From Miscanthus floridulus (taxonomy: Eukaryota; Streptophyta; Magnoliopsida; Poales; Poaceae), in NCBI RefSeq assembly GCF_019320115.1, contig NC_089598.1, forward strand, positions 24,643,585-24,707,584: DNA of 64,000 nucleotides. Direction: 5' to 3'. The translations under genes and the position numbers were made by a program. The notes below the pieces were generated by a model. That model was not told where the DNA came from. It ran no database searches and worked only from the letters and a program-made list of their open reading frames with translations. Below are positions 22,701 to 34,292 of this stretch, in pieces (position 1 is the stretch's first letter; each line of letters starts with the position of its first letter).

Positions 22701-24366
22701 TGACCACAAGTCTCTTTCCTACTTGAATGAGCAGAATCTGCACTCAGATATGCAAAGGAAAGCCATGACTAGATTGATGGGAATGCAATTCAAAATCATA
22801 TATAGACAGGGCAAGGAAAATCATGCAGCTGATGCTCTTTCTAGAGTTGCTCATCTCATGGCAGTTCAAGCAGTCTCTACCTTACAACCTCAATGGGTAC
22901 AAGAGGTATGTAACACTTATGCTATTGATGCCAAGTCCCAACAGCTGTTAGCACAGCTGGCTGTAACCAGCCCTGATGAAAATGGATTCAGTTTGAAAAA
23001 TGGGGTGATCAAGAAACATAACTTGATTTGGGTGGGTCAAAACTCTGCTATGCAAACCAAGTTAATTGTAGCCTTCCACTCTAGTGCCCTAGGAGGCCAC
23101 TCTGGGGTCAATGCAACATATCATAGATTGAAGAAGTTGTTCATTTGGCCTGGTATGAAAAGTGATGTTGATAGCTTTGTTAAACAGTGCCAAATCTATC
23201 AACAATCTAAGCATTCACATACACACCCATCAGGCCTATTGCAACCACTTCCTATTCCAGCTGGTGTATGGCAAGATTTGTCAATGGACTTTATAGAGGG
23301 GTTACCCAAATCTGAAGGATATTCTGTGATTTTGGTAGTGGTCGATAGGTTGACAAAATTTGCCCATTTTCTTCCTATCAAGCACCCATACACTGCTGCT
23401 ACCATTGCATAGCTGTTTCTGGAAAATATTGTGAAGTTGTATGGCCTACCAAAGAGCATTATGACTGATAGAGACACCATTTTTGTTAGTCACTTCTGGA
23501 AGCAACTGTTTAAGCTGTACAAGGTGGATCTGTCACTTTCTACTACCTACCATCCTCAAAGTGATGGTCAAACTGAAAGAGTAAACCAATGCTTGGAGAT
23601 GTATCTCAGATGCTCAGTTCATGATTCCCCTAGAACATGGAAGAGCTGGTTGTCACTGGCCCAACTATGGTACAATTCTTGCTTTCATAGTTCCTTAGGG
23701 TGTTCTCCATTCAAAGCATTATATGGATTTGATCCCAACTTGGGCTTGGCTGTATCCACATCTGAGACTGCACCCACAGAGGTATCTGAAGTGGTGGAGG
23801 CAAGGGAAGCTCATCTCCAACTCTTGAAGCAAAGACTTGAGCAGGCCCAAAACAGAATGAAAATGTAGGCTGATAGAAATAGGACTGACAGAGAATTCAG
23901 TGTTGGAGATCAAGTATTGCTAAAACTTCAGCCCTACACACAGTCCTCCGTAGCTAGTAGACCTTATCCCAAGCTTGCTTACAAGTTCTTTGGCCCATAT
24001 AAAGTCACAGCAAGGATTGGCAAGGTGGCTTATAGACTGGAATTGCCTGATTCTAGCAACATTCACCCAGTCTTCCACATATCCCAACTGAAACCATACA
24101 CCCCCAACTATACACCTATCTTTTCTACATTGCCCATGCTAACTGATCTGCATGCTGCTGAAACTGTACCTGAGATGATCCGAGATCGCCGGTTGGTGAA
24201 AAAGGGGAACAATGCAATCCCTCAAGTCCTGGTGACATGGTCCGGTCTGCCCAAGTCGACAGCCACCTGGGAAGACTACCATGTGCTGCGAGCAAGGTTT
24301 CCACATGCGCCTGCTTGGGGACAAGCAAGATCTCTAGGCGGGGGAGGTGTCACAGCTACGGGGTGA
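19773..24366 (+). pseudogene. gag-pol: gag-pol polyprotein, Reina-like
   Basis: One long frame in the order gag, protease, RT, RNase H, integrase, chromodomain. Gag (from ATG 19773) has a capsid-like WWQAYK region and a zinc-knuckle-like CYACGEKYEPGHAKIC. The protease has LVDTGSSQ, the RT has VLVFLDDILIYS, and RNase H has TDACSDG and TDHKSL. The integrase has VVVDRLTK, TDRDTIF and TERVNQ. The chromodomain has QVLVTWSGLP and ATWEDY. The breaks are in-frame TAGs at 20487, 20685, 21528, 21970, 23410 and 23866, and a one-base insertion near 21903 just before the RT core. All six TAGs stand where glutamine is expected. In the integrase zinc motif the last Cys is Tyr (codon 23197-23199). The frame ends 19 bases inside the 3' LTR. 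Start chosen as the first ATG in phase with gag. Confidence 0.93.
24336..24347 (+). other. polypurine tract, Reina-like element
   Basis: AGGCGGGGGAGG abuts the 3' LTR start TGTCAC. This is the plus-strand priming site for reverse transcription. It also codes the glycine run at the end of the polyprotein. Confidence 0.8.
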
Positions 24367-24625
24367 TGGCATAACGAGAAGTCGTCTTATCTACTTGAAG
24401 GCGTAATCGGCCATATTATGTAATAGAGACTCTATGACACGTGGGTCCTGCGGACCAGTAGCGTTTCCATTATATACTGTACTGTGGCTTGTAAGACATT
24501 CTTATCGAATATTTGGAAATAGAAAACGTGAAGCAGAGAGGTTCCTCTCGGCTCCGTATCAACTCCGGCGATCCATCCTTCTGCGCTCACGTCGTCGGCG
24601 ATCGCCGTTGGTTACGGGTGTTACA
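24348..24625 (+). repeat. 3' LTR of the Reina-like element
   Basis: Nearly identical to 18815-19095 and followed by the target duplication GATGG. Differences are mostly C/T or G/A transitions. Confidence 0.93.
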
Positions 24626-24782
24626 GATGGCCGCGCGCGCCACCTCCCGTGCTAGGACAGGGACGCGCGGCGGCTTCCATGTGGCGGTGTGGAAGGGCGC
24701 CTGCAACGAACCACCACCGGCGGATCGGGCGCTCGACGAAGGAACGAGAGGCGCGAGAGGAAAACGGACAAAGAAGGAAAAC

Positions 24783-25442
24783 GGGGGAATTCCTTGCGTG
24801 CCATTAAAAAAATCGTAATGCCCTGTGTGTCTTTAGAAAAGTTCAGCGGTCTTCAGTGTTACTGCTCCAACTTTTTTATGCCCTTCGTACCACTGCTGTC
24901 AGTTTGGGCTCTAACGCCGTCCAACTGCAGGTGTGAAAAGTCGAAAATACCCTTAAGTCTAAATATGCCATTAATTTTTTGAGCATCTTAACGACTTCAA
25001 ATGAAAAAACTCAAAACTAGAAAGTTGTAGATCTCGTCGAGATCTATAATTTTCATATAAAAATTATCTTAATTTAATTCCGCAAAAAAATATGATTTGA
25101 TATGATTAATATATCTTAGAAAAATCATATCTTTTTTTTGCGGAATTAAATGAAGATAATTTTTATATGAAAATTATAGATCTCGACGAGATCTACAACT
25201 TTCTAGTTTTGAGTTTTTTCATTTGAAGTCGTTTAGATGCTCAAAAAAATTAATGACATATTTAGACTTAAGGGTATTTTCGACTTTTCACACCTGCAGT
25301 TTGACGGCGTTAGAGCCCAAACTGACGGCAGTGGCATGGAGGGCACAGAAAAGTTGGAGCAGTGGCGCTGAAGACCGCTGAACTTTTTCAGGAGCACACA
25401 GAGCATTGCGATCTTTTTTAATGGCACACAAGAAATTCCCCC
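24783..25442. mobile_element. 660-bp foldback element, MULE-like
   Basis: An almost complete palindrome. The left arm (24783 to about 25099) and right arm (about 25122-25442) are reverse complements with few mismatches over about 310 bp, around a loop near 25100-25121. The ends are GGGGGAATTCCTTG and, inverted, GGGGGAATTTCTTG. Flanks GAAGGAAAAC (24773-24782) and AAAGGAAAAT (25443-25452) match at 8 of 10, fitting the 9-10 bp target duplication of Mutator-like elements. The arms are most similar toward the loop. Mirror-image ORFs on the two strands (plus 24689-24982, minus 25233-25472) are by-products of the palindrome. Confidence 0.8.
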
Positions 25443-25453
25443 AAAGGAAAATA

Positions 25454-25795
25454 TGTAGTCACCATAGCCCAACAGGATTAAGCAGTGGAGAGGGGATTTT
25501 GGGTAGCCAACAAATTTGTTGGGTCTAGTAGATAACTAGAGGGGGTGTCGGCGAACGCGCACGACGAGTGAGCACGGCGTCGCCATCTCTGAGGAAGACG
25601 AGCACGGGAGGAAGAGAAATCAAGTTTGGTTTCTATTTTCGCTGTCTGTCCAACCACCCACACATCGAGTCTTAATTCAACAGCAAAATGGGCCAAGCCC
25701 AGTAGATACACCCCAGCGGCGCACAGGCCGACTTATGGGCCAGAAGGCTAGTGTAGCCCAGTATTGATGCACGGCCTTAGGCCCAGTACGTGACA
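25454..25795 (-). repeat. 3' LTR of the split chromodomain element
   Basis: On the minus strand it starts TGTCACGTACTGGGCC after a purine tract (AAGGAGGAGGGAT, plus 25796-25808) and ends GGTGACTACA at 25454. It is 342 bp. Its partner LTR is outside the window, so the ends are inferred from TG...CA and the purine tract only. Confidence 0.6.
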
Positions 25796-27145
25796 ATCCC
25801 TCCTCCTTAAGAAGCAGCGCGCCCCGCAATGCTGAAGAACCTTGCATCACAGGTACCAGAGCAGACACCGAAGCTGAAGACTCCCAGGTAGCCCAATGCG
25901 CCGGACATGGCTCACGCTGCTCAAGTACAGATGGAACCACACGATGACCAATCAATTGCAGATGTTTAGCAAGTACCTGAGTTGGAGGCAGAGTTTCCAA
26001 CGCGGACAGTAGTTGCAGATCAGTGTCGGAAGATAGATTTGCACCAGGAGGAAGAGCCTTCTTCAGCTGAGATACATGCAACACGGGATGTATCTGGCTT
26101 GCAGCAGGTAACTGTAGTTTATATGCCACAACGCCGACTTTCTGAATGATGAGATATGTCCCGAAATATTTGTAACTGAGTTTGAAGTTGGTCCTCTTCT
26201 GAACAGATTGGTGAACGTGAGGCTGCAACTTGATGTCAACCCAGTCACCTATATCAAATGATCGTTTCTGACGATGCTTATCAGCTTGGTTTTTCATACG
26301 CTGTTGTGCCCGGTTCAGATTGTGCTGTATGTGCTGCAAGATTGTGTTGCGAGACTGGATCCATTCATTCAAGTCAGACACCGAGCAACTATCAGTGATG
26401 GCAATACCAAAGTGTTTCGGTGGGTAACCATACAAAGCCTCAAAAGGAGTGTGACCATGAGCACTGTGGTAGGTTGTGTTATACCAAAATTCAGTGAGGG
26501 GCAACTAGGACGCCCATTTTTGTGGACATGAGTGCACCATGCAGCGGAGATAAGTTTCTAGGCATTGGTTTAGACGTTCGGTTTGCCCATCGGTTTGGGA
26601 TGATAAGCGGAGCTCATGTTGAGGGTTGTGTCGGTAAGTTTGAACAGTTCTTGCCAGAGATTGCTAGTAAACACTCGGTCTCTATCAGAAATAATGATAG
26701 ATGGCATTCCATGGAGTTTATAGATGTTGGCTAAGAAAGCTTGAGCTACTGATAAGGCAGTGTAAGGATGTGCTAAGCATATGAAATGGGTATATTTCAT
26801 CAGCTTATCAATGACGACCAATATGGTGTCAAAAGTTTTGGATTTTGGCAAGCCCTCAATAGTCTAAACTAACAGTGTGCCACACATTTGGAGGAAAAAG
26901 AGGGGGCTGTAGTAATCTAGGTAAACGGCAGTGTTCAGGTTTGGATTGGGCACATACCTCGCAAACATTGACGAAGTCCATGACATACTCCTTCAAATTG
27001 GGCCACACAAAGAGTGCCTTCACTTTGTGATAGGTGGAGTGCAGAGCTAACAATACAGCCTTATGAGCCTCAGCGTGTGACTACTGAGCCATATCCTCCC
27101 CTTATATTTGATGATGCCATTTGATGAGATCCTAACATACAGGTA
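25796..27145 (-). pseudogene. pol: integrase and chromodomain of the split element
   Basis: Reading right to left: an integrase zinc-region remnant (CEVCAQSKPEHC), the catalytic core with VVIDKLMKYTHF and SDRDRVFTSNLW, then EFWYNTTYHSA, the GDWVDIKLQP segment and a chromodomain with WATWES. Breaks: a frameshift near 27060, a one-base deletion near 26606 in the YHPQTDGQ-type motif, and a TAG near 26508 where tryptophan is expected. The frame runs on into the LTR. It is cut at 27145 by the Tat-type LTR. A single TSD candidate, AGGTA (27141-27145), has no partner because the other junction is deleted. Confidence 0.85.
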
Positions 27146-28271
27146 TGTTAAGCCTCGGGTCCAATGGTTCCCGAACGAAGAAGACCCCCCGGCCGACCCC
27201 TTCAGGATCGCCCGGGGGCTATGCCCATCGGGCATGCTCACGCGCGCCCTCTGGCAAAGAGACCCGACCGAGCTTGACTCGACCGTAGCTTCCACCTGGG
27301 GCTCGGGTGCTTTCCTGAGCCTTGGGCTCCCGATCTACGGCACCTTCAGGCCCGGCCCTTGGCTCCTACCCGGCTAACTATGCCAGCCAAGACCCGGGCA
27401 CAAGAAGACAAGCCCTAGGCTACTGATGCCTAAGGGCTCCCTGGTGTCGATCCCTAGGCGTGCCCCTACCAACTGCTCCTCCGATAGGGTCACGTTCGGG
27501 GCATGACACAAGAAGACAAAGCTTCCCGCGGCCTCTGGGAGCTCGGGGGCTTCCAGGCCCGCGCGTCAGCCCCCAGAGCCGACCTCCTTCGCCACCAAAA
27601 TGACTCTAGAAGGTCTCATCTGGGGAGGCCGGTCCAAGCCGACACCCTATGACACGCAGAGTGTCAGAACAGAGCAGCCGGACGACGCCTAGGCTTCTTT
27701 GGCTCCAAGTCACCTTGACAGTCCATGACGCACCGCTGCAAGCCCCTCTTGGACTCCAGTGCACGTAGACCATAGACTAGAACCCTCAAACCGTCTTGTA
27801 CCCGACCTATCTCATTATATAAGGGATAAGATCAGACCTAGAGGGGAGAGGATCCGAGTTCGATCACCAGACACTCCATTACATTCCATCTGCCTCCGCT
27901 CTGCACCGAGAGCAGGGCAACCCGGAGAGGGGCACTGAGAGCCCCTCCTCCACCGCATCCCGTCGTCTCTTTCCTCCCCGACGTGGGGGAGACTCCACTA
28001 GTGATGAGGTAACCTTAGGATTAGCACCGAGCTAAACCCCTACCAAATCTTCTTCCTTTACACTGTATTGTAACACCCTAGATTTTGGGTGCTCTTGAGT
28101 ATAAGAATCATCAGCTGCTGGACGTAGGGACCAAATTGGCCCGAACCAGGATAAACTGTTGCATCTTCTCTGTGTGATTGTTGTGTTCCTGAGTCCACCT
28201 AAGCCACCAGAGACCCCGTACTCTGACACCGACTCAAACAACATGCTTGCTGTGGTTTCAACCCCACGACA
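27146..28271 (+). repeat. 5' LTR of the Tat-type element
   Basis: It starts TGTTAAGCCTCGGG and ends CCACGACA. A TATA box (ATTATATAAGG) lies at about 27814-27823 with a C-rich leader downstream. The following bases GCTAGCGCGCCAGGTAGG resemble the GCGCGCCAGGTAGG segment commonly seen right after LTRs of this lineage. With no second LTR present, the borders rest on these signals. Confidence 0.65.
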
Positions 28272-28299
28272 GCTAGCGCGCCAGGTAGGTGCCAGCGTC

Positions 28300-29630
28300 A
28301 AGTGCGATTCTGGCTCTACAGTGGCCGGAGCCACCCGCCTCGTCATCGGAGCAAGCGGCACCACCCCAAATGGTGGTGTCCGCTTCCCCGACGATTTCTC
28401 CCTCACGACCGGCGCCTTTGCTCCAGGCTAGGTCCTCAACTTTGGGCGCCTAGCCTACATCACCGACGGCTACGACGAGCTTCGTCCACTTCACGGGACT
28501 GCGTCGGTGGGCAACGAACCCCCGACGCCGTCTCCTCCACCCGGACTCCTAGGAGCAGATCTCGAGGTTCTAGCCCGACAGATCTAGCGCGGTCTAGGCC
28601 TGAACCCCACCATGTTGGACCGCCACCAGATGTTCTACATGCTGGCCAACATCCTCCACCAGATCGCCACTGGTGAGGTGCTCCCACCACCATATCGCTT
28701 TTGGTACTACCTCCCAGACCTACCTTTCAGGATACAGAGCGTGGCTACATCCTTCCAGCTAGAAATGGAGCACCTGATCAGTCGCAAGGCACCACGGAGC
28801 ATCATCCTCTCCGACGCAGCAGGGACTGATGTCCCCTCGCTCCATGGCTTCCTCGAGGTCCTCTTAGGGAATGGACCGAAGTACAACTCCGATGACATCG
28901 ACTACAATGCCCCGCCATGCATGTGCTACCACGTTGACATCGATGATCTTGCTGAGGAGGCGCCCAGGCTCATGCCACCAGACCAGAGTCCCCATAGTCA
29001 CGTGGCCTACCTTCAGGAGATGGTGGACCGCTTGCACGCTCTGTAGGTGGACCTAGAAGCCGCCAAGGTAGAGCTCGAGCGTCCAAGGCAGGACTTTGTG
29101 TGGCAACAAACTGCGCACCCTCTCGGCGACGACGATGACACCCGCACGGGGGGTCCTAGTGGCCTCTGCTTCCCCTACGCGGCATACAACATGGCAGCCA
29201 CCACTTGCCACTTAGAAGACATCTCCGACATGCCGGACCCGAAGACTAACAAGTGGCTGAACGAGGCAAAGCGGCTCCTCCATGTCGCCCTCGAGCAGTA
29301 GGCCAAGAGTTCAGCCTCTCAGCACCGCACCACGCTCTCTCGACCGTCCCAGACGATGACCACCGCCAATAGGGGGTGCTTCGACGCTCACACCTCGTAG
29401 GCAGCGGGGTGCAGTGGTGACACATCCGACAACAGCTCTAACCGACCATGAACCCGGGGCGCCAAGCCTCGGCCAGAGCAAAGTCACGACCTTTCTCCTC
29501 GGTGTCCCCCGCGTGGCACTAGATCGGCGATGACTGTGACATCCGCGACACCATCGAGGCTAGGTGCCATGCTTAGGTGTAGTCCCGTACCCCTGAGCGA
29601 TGGGGCGGGGGCCCTATCCTAGATCACTTC
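28300..29630 (+). pseudogene. gag: gag N-terminal half, Tat-type
   Basis: Plus-strand frames 28612-29046 and 29047-29301 are one coding stretch interrupted by TAG at 29044-29046, then again at 29299-29301. Both stops stand where glutamine fits. The segments include RHQMFYMLANILHQ, a coiled region with DLEAAKVEL, and FPYAAYNMAA, which resemble the long N-terminal region of grass Tat gag proteins. Capsid assembly is the expected role. It stops at 29630 where the Tekay-type element is inserted and resumes at 44816. Confidence 0.6.
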
Positions 29631-32600
29631 TGTGGCAGAACCACCTGAAATAACGCACTTACGGAGGCGCTTGTCTTCCACTGACACTAAGCACCCCGAA
29701 AGCAAGCTACATCGGGCGGGTTCCGTCGGGCACACCCCACGGGAGAGCCCGAAAAGTCCACATTTTTCCCCAAGGATCCAATAATGAGAACGAGTTACAA
29801 TACTTAATCCATTTCATACATCCAGAGTTCTTAGAAATATATTATTACAGTACTAAATTTAGAGTGCGGAATATTAAACAGCGGAATGAAAATACACATC
29901 TATTGATAACGAACAAGAATCCGTCTGTGCCCACCAGATGAATCCTTCACACAATGGCTACTCCTCAAACATTACCTGCAACAGGGGTAAATAAACCCTG
30001 AGTACACAATGTACTCGCAAGACTTATTCGACTAGTGGAAATACTTTCCCGACTCTAGGGATATGATAACCTTTATGGTTTGCTAGGTTTCTTTTTGCAG
30101 AAAGCAATGCTAATAGTGGATCCTTATTTATGTTATTATTAGCGGACATGATTAATTTATTATCTAGAAATTCTATGTAAGCACCTGTTCTATTTTTAAG
30201 CAAGGGTTGAGGAAACAGTTCCATTTCATCACCTTTCATCCTTCAGTTCTTACTATGATGCTAGAGTTTAGACAAGCCATACTGGATTGCCTAGCGATTC
30301 GTGAATCAATGTACCCAGCTAGGTACCCCAAAAACACACGCCCCGCTTGTACCCTAGGCACAAGCAGGACCAACCCATCACTCTCCTATCACGGGGTCTA
30401 GGTCCCCGTCCAAACTTGGACTCCAAGCCCCCGCTCCTGAGTGCCGGACTCAGTGCGGTGCTTAGACCTCCACCATCCCTGCCTCTAATTAGTCGGTCTA
30501 GAAAGAGCCGGAACCCACGACAAGAGAGCAACAAGTGTTTTCTACGCCCATACCCAAGTATGTGCTCGGGATAATAAGTCTGTGACTTGCCTAGCATCCA
30601 TTGCAATGACCAGTCCTTAACTGACACAGACAGGGAAAAAGTGTAACCAAGCTATGCCCTGTTGGCCGTAGAACACAACCTCTTACACCCACCAATACCC
30701 AAACCATATCCCTGCCCGGTCACCATTTTCCTTTCCACCATTTTATCATGAGTGATCATAATTATCACCTATTGTGAGTAATGACAGGTTACTCACGCTA
30801 CCGAAATCCTAAGCATAGCAGCTACTCAACCTATACTGGTAGGACTCATAGGTAGATATATCTATGCATGTAGTTTCTATAAAATGCCTGTACATAAATG
30901 CACATCATATATATATTTAGTGATCTTTCAAAATAAGGGTTATGCATCGGGGCTTGCCTTGGGCTGGCGGTGTGTCAACAAAGTCAGCAACGAACGGCTC
31001 CGGGGATCCTTCCTGTACGAGAACCTCTTCCTCATACTCCTCAATAATCTCCTCGTAGTCCTGTTTGTCCGTAGGCACGAACTCTACCAAGTCGTGATCT
31101 ACATGCATGAAATGATGATGTAGCACTTAGTGATACGTCAACAGCAACTCTTAAAATAAACATACATCTGTCAAGCTACTAAACTAGCTCTACCGACTAA
31201 GACGTTACGTTACTTATCATTTCCACTAAACGGGTATGAGACATTTCATACATTAACTTAGCAACTAAAGGCATTCTTATTCTTAACATCGATTTACTCT
31301 ATATACGGTAAAAAAGGAGTACTAGCTGCTCTATTTATCCTCCTATTCTAATGCTACAAAAATTGTGGAGAGTACATAATAATCTAATGTACCAACTATA
31401 AAAATTTCATGGCTAAATCTATCATCAATTTGCCACCAAAAATTCCTGCAAATACTAAGCTAAATAATACTAAGCTTTCCAAAAGGAATTAATGAGTCTA
31501 TCATTAGCATGGATAACTGTAAACTAACTACACTAACAAATAGATAGCATTTTTGTGAACCTAACAAATTTTGTTTCCCTATTTTTGGATATCTATAGAT
31601 TTTACTACAATTTTACAAAGATTAGCTCAAAACTAAATTGAATAAACATTTATTAATTCACTGGAGAAAGGGAAAACCGAATCCACCCGCACGGCCCACT
31701 GCGCGAGCGGCTCGGCACACTCTAGCGCCTTGTGCGTGTGCACGCACAGCACTCCGGCGCGGCCCATGCGGCTCGGCCCACGCGTGACAGTGGCCCACGG
31801 AGGGGAGACCCGCGTGCGCGCCGATGATTATGCAAAAGAGACCCTGGCTTTCAACCCAATGGACCCATAGTCCTTTCTACTATTTCCCTCTCTCTGACGC
31901 TCTCACTAACCCCCCGACTTACTTTGAATTCCCATTCCCAAGTTCCTAGCCGGAACTTATTAGAGGCCATGACATTTCCAGCCAAACACCGGTGAGCACG
32001 GGCCTCCTTAGGAGCAAACATCACCACCATGACACTACTCATCACAAGCGCAGTTGATAGAGGTATAAAACACCATGATTGGTGCCGCATAGAGGCATGA
32101 CCACACACCACGGCGGGGTTTGGCTGTGGTGACATTGACGCCGATGAAAACGTCTAGCCTAGCGCTACCATCACTACCTAGCCTCCATGTCTAGAGTACT
32201 GATAACATTCGAAAGGTCCTAGACATACCCGTTCTACTCCCAAACGAGCCGGCCACGGACACAGCATCTACCCCATGTCCGCCGGAGGCGGCCACGCACT
32301 TCGGTGAGCCTCGGCCCTAACCGACTCAACCATCTACCCTAGGAGCAAGAGGGCCTCCCAGAGACATGTAGGATGACCTGGACGAAGTCGCGAGGTTCGG
32401 CAAGATGGTTGGACACGAGCGCGGGGTTGCTTTGGTTCACGGTAAGCGCGGCGACAGCGTCCCCGACGACCTGCTGCTCCATTAACGAAATTGCTACATG
32501 AGCGAGGCAACCAAGTCAAGGAGATGCAAAAGCACTGCTCAATTGAGACAATAGAGCACAGAGCGAAGCCCTGGCTGAGCACCCGCCTCGACGGCCATGG

Positions 32601-34203
32601 CAGACCGCCGCATGGAAAAATGCCCTGCATTACCTCACCGGAGGATGAAAGCTCGTCGGGTCGACTCCAATCACGAGCTAACTACTAGAGCTAGTTGGGT
32701 GCATGGTTAATTGGACGGAGGTGGATGGAGTGAGGCCAATTGGGTGGACGATGTTGTTCGATCTTAAGGGGGGTTCGACGACGGGGAAAACTCAAATTGA
32801 AGCCCGACATCTTACGGCTGCAGCAGTGGCAGGCTTGCCATGAAGCTAGGCTCCAAATCAAGCTCCAGGCGTGTGCAATTACATGGATGGGGCTAGGCTA
32901 TGCGGGTTGGCCTTAGTGCGGCTCGGTCGGCCGGCATGATGCCATTCAAGGCGACCGCGATAGGAGCATGATGTGGCATAGTCACTAATTGGAAGAGGAC
33001 AACATCGCGACTAATGATGGCTCCACATGCACATACGAGACCGGCACTACAACGTGTGACCGCAGCGCCTTGACTCACAAGACGATGGCGGCCAAGCCAT
33101 GTGACAGCGCAGCAGGTGCGCGCAGTAGCTACAACGACGATGCGACGCAAGTGATGCGAGTGCACACAAGGTGACAATGTGATGCAGAGGCACTTGCGCG
33201 TGCCGGTGATGACGGCAGCGGACCGGCCAGGGCACCGAGCCCGCGATGATAGCGGTGGTGGCAAAGCGGCTTAGGTGGACGCGACTATGAAGCGGGCAGC
33301 AGTAGCACAGTGATGGGACGGCGGCGTAGCGATGTAGGCGGACACAACGCTGGCGGTGAGAGCGCACGCGGATGACCCAGCGCTCGTGACTGAGGCTAGC
33401 AGCCACATGAGGACCCAGTGAGGCAGACAACAGCGGCGGAGTAGAGTAGCCGGCTCCGCTGGCCCCAGCATCCTGAGTGCGTGTGAGTGCATGCTTAGCG
33501 TGGCAGCAGGTGGCAGTGGCTAGCAGCGCGGAGCCAGTGGTAGGCCCGACCAGCGCGGTGGCTCACGTGCGTGCGTGTGTGCGTCGGGCGGTCGGCGCAG
33601 CGATGGTGAGTGCTAGGCACAGTGACCACGCCCACACAAAGAACTCAGCCCAAACGCGCCCTGCACGCTTTTTAAAGCATCCCAGAAAATCCAACTCAGT
33701 GATCCAGTTGCTAAACCACCTATTTTACACTCGAGATGGCCTGTCAAGCTACTAAAACAAACCCTAAGACCATACCACCACTTAGCCCAATTCTTCTACA
33801 AAAATTGCTGAACTTAGCTGTGTCAAAACATTTTCCGACTTAGGAAATTCGACTAAGTCTCGATCGGTTTCGCGTCGAATGCGATTTCCAAGCTATTCGA
33901 CACGCTAGCTAGTGAATTCCTTTCGCGACCTCAAGTATTTCACCGCCACCTATGAAGTTTGTACTACAAATTTATTAAAGTGTCGTATATGCATTCTATA
34001 ATATTTTTGTTCAATAAAAATTTGTTTAAAACCCTAAGTGATAAAATGCGGCATGGAATGTAACTTTCGTTTCGCATTTCCGATGATCGTTTCAAGTTAT
34101 GTACATTGCTTTACACCCTATATTACACAAATTTACACATAAATATGATGCTCATGCAGTGTTTTAGCAAAAGACTATACATTGTAACACCAAGGATGTT
34201 ACA
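29631..34203 (-). repeat. 3' LTR, Tekay-type (4573 bp)
   Basis: On the minus strand it starts TGTAACATCCTTGGTGTTAC at 34203 and ends GGTGGTTCTGCCACA at 29631. It matches 40292-44810 throughout. GC-rich stretches at 32900-33700 give many chance ORFs on both strands. None has a domain and they are not genes. Confidence 0.93.
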
Positions 34204-34220
34204 AATCTACCCCCCTAAAA
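34204..34220 (-). other. polypurine tract, Tekay-type element
   Basis: Minus strand TTTTAGGGGGGTAGATT immediately before the 3' LTR start TGTAACATCC. Confidence 0.8.
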
Positions 34221-34292
34221 CAAAATCTTGACCCGAGATTTCATGTGTCTAGTGTGGGAAAAGAGATAAGAATTACATTTTAATGTAAACAA

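Larger units (their letters stand above)
18815..24625 (+). mobile_element. complete Reina-like Ty3/gypsy chromodomain element
   Basis: A 5811-bp element bounded by 281- and 278-bp LTRs (TGTCACAGC...GGGTGTTACA) and the perfect 5-bp duplication GATGG (18810-18814 and 24626-24630). It has a primer-binding site, a single gag-pol reading frame, a purine tract and a C-terminal chromodomain. Hand comparison of the LTRs gives 7 substitutions plus a 3-bp size difference, about 2.5 percent. That is roughly one million years at the often-used 1.3e-8 rate. Short LTRs and a chromodomain place it with the Reina group. It is structurally intact but coding-dead. Confidence 0.93.

Noticed and set aside
24689..25472. 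Two similar ORFs on opposite strands that looked like a gene pair
   Set aside because: They are mirror images produced by the foldback element.
27513..29630. Possible host gene encoding the HQMFYMLANILHQ protein
   Set aside because: It follows an LTR and leads in the same element to a Tat gag and DGGS protease, so it is retrotransposon gag.
32893..33755. Clusters of ORFs in GC-rich DNA, repeated at 43505-44293 and in part at 59898-61451
   Set aside because: They lie inside LTRs of one family and recur only because the LTR recurs; no coding motif.
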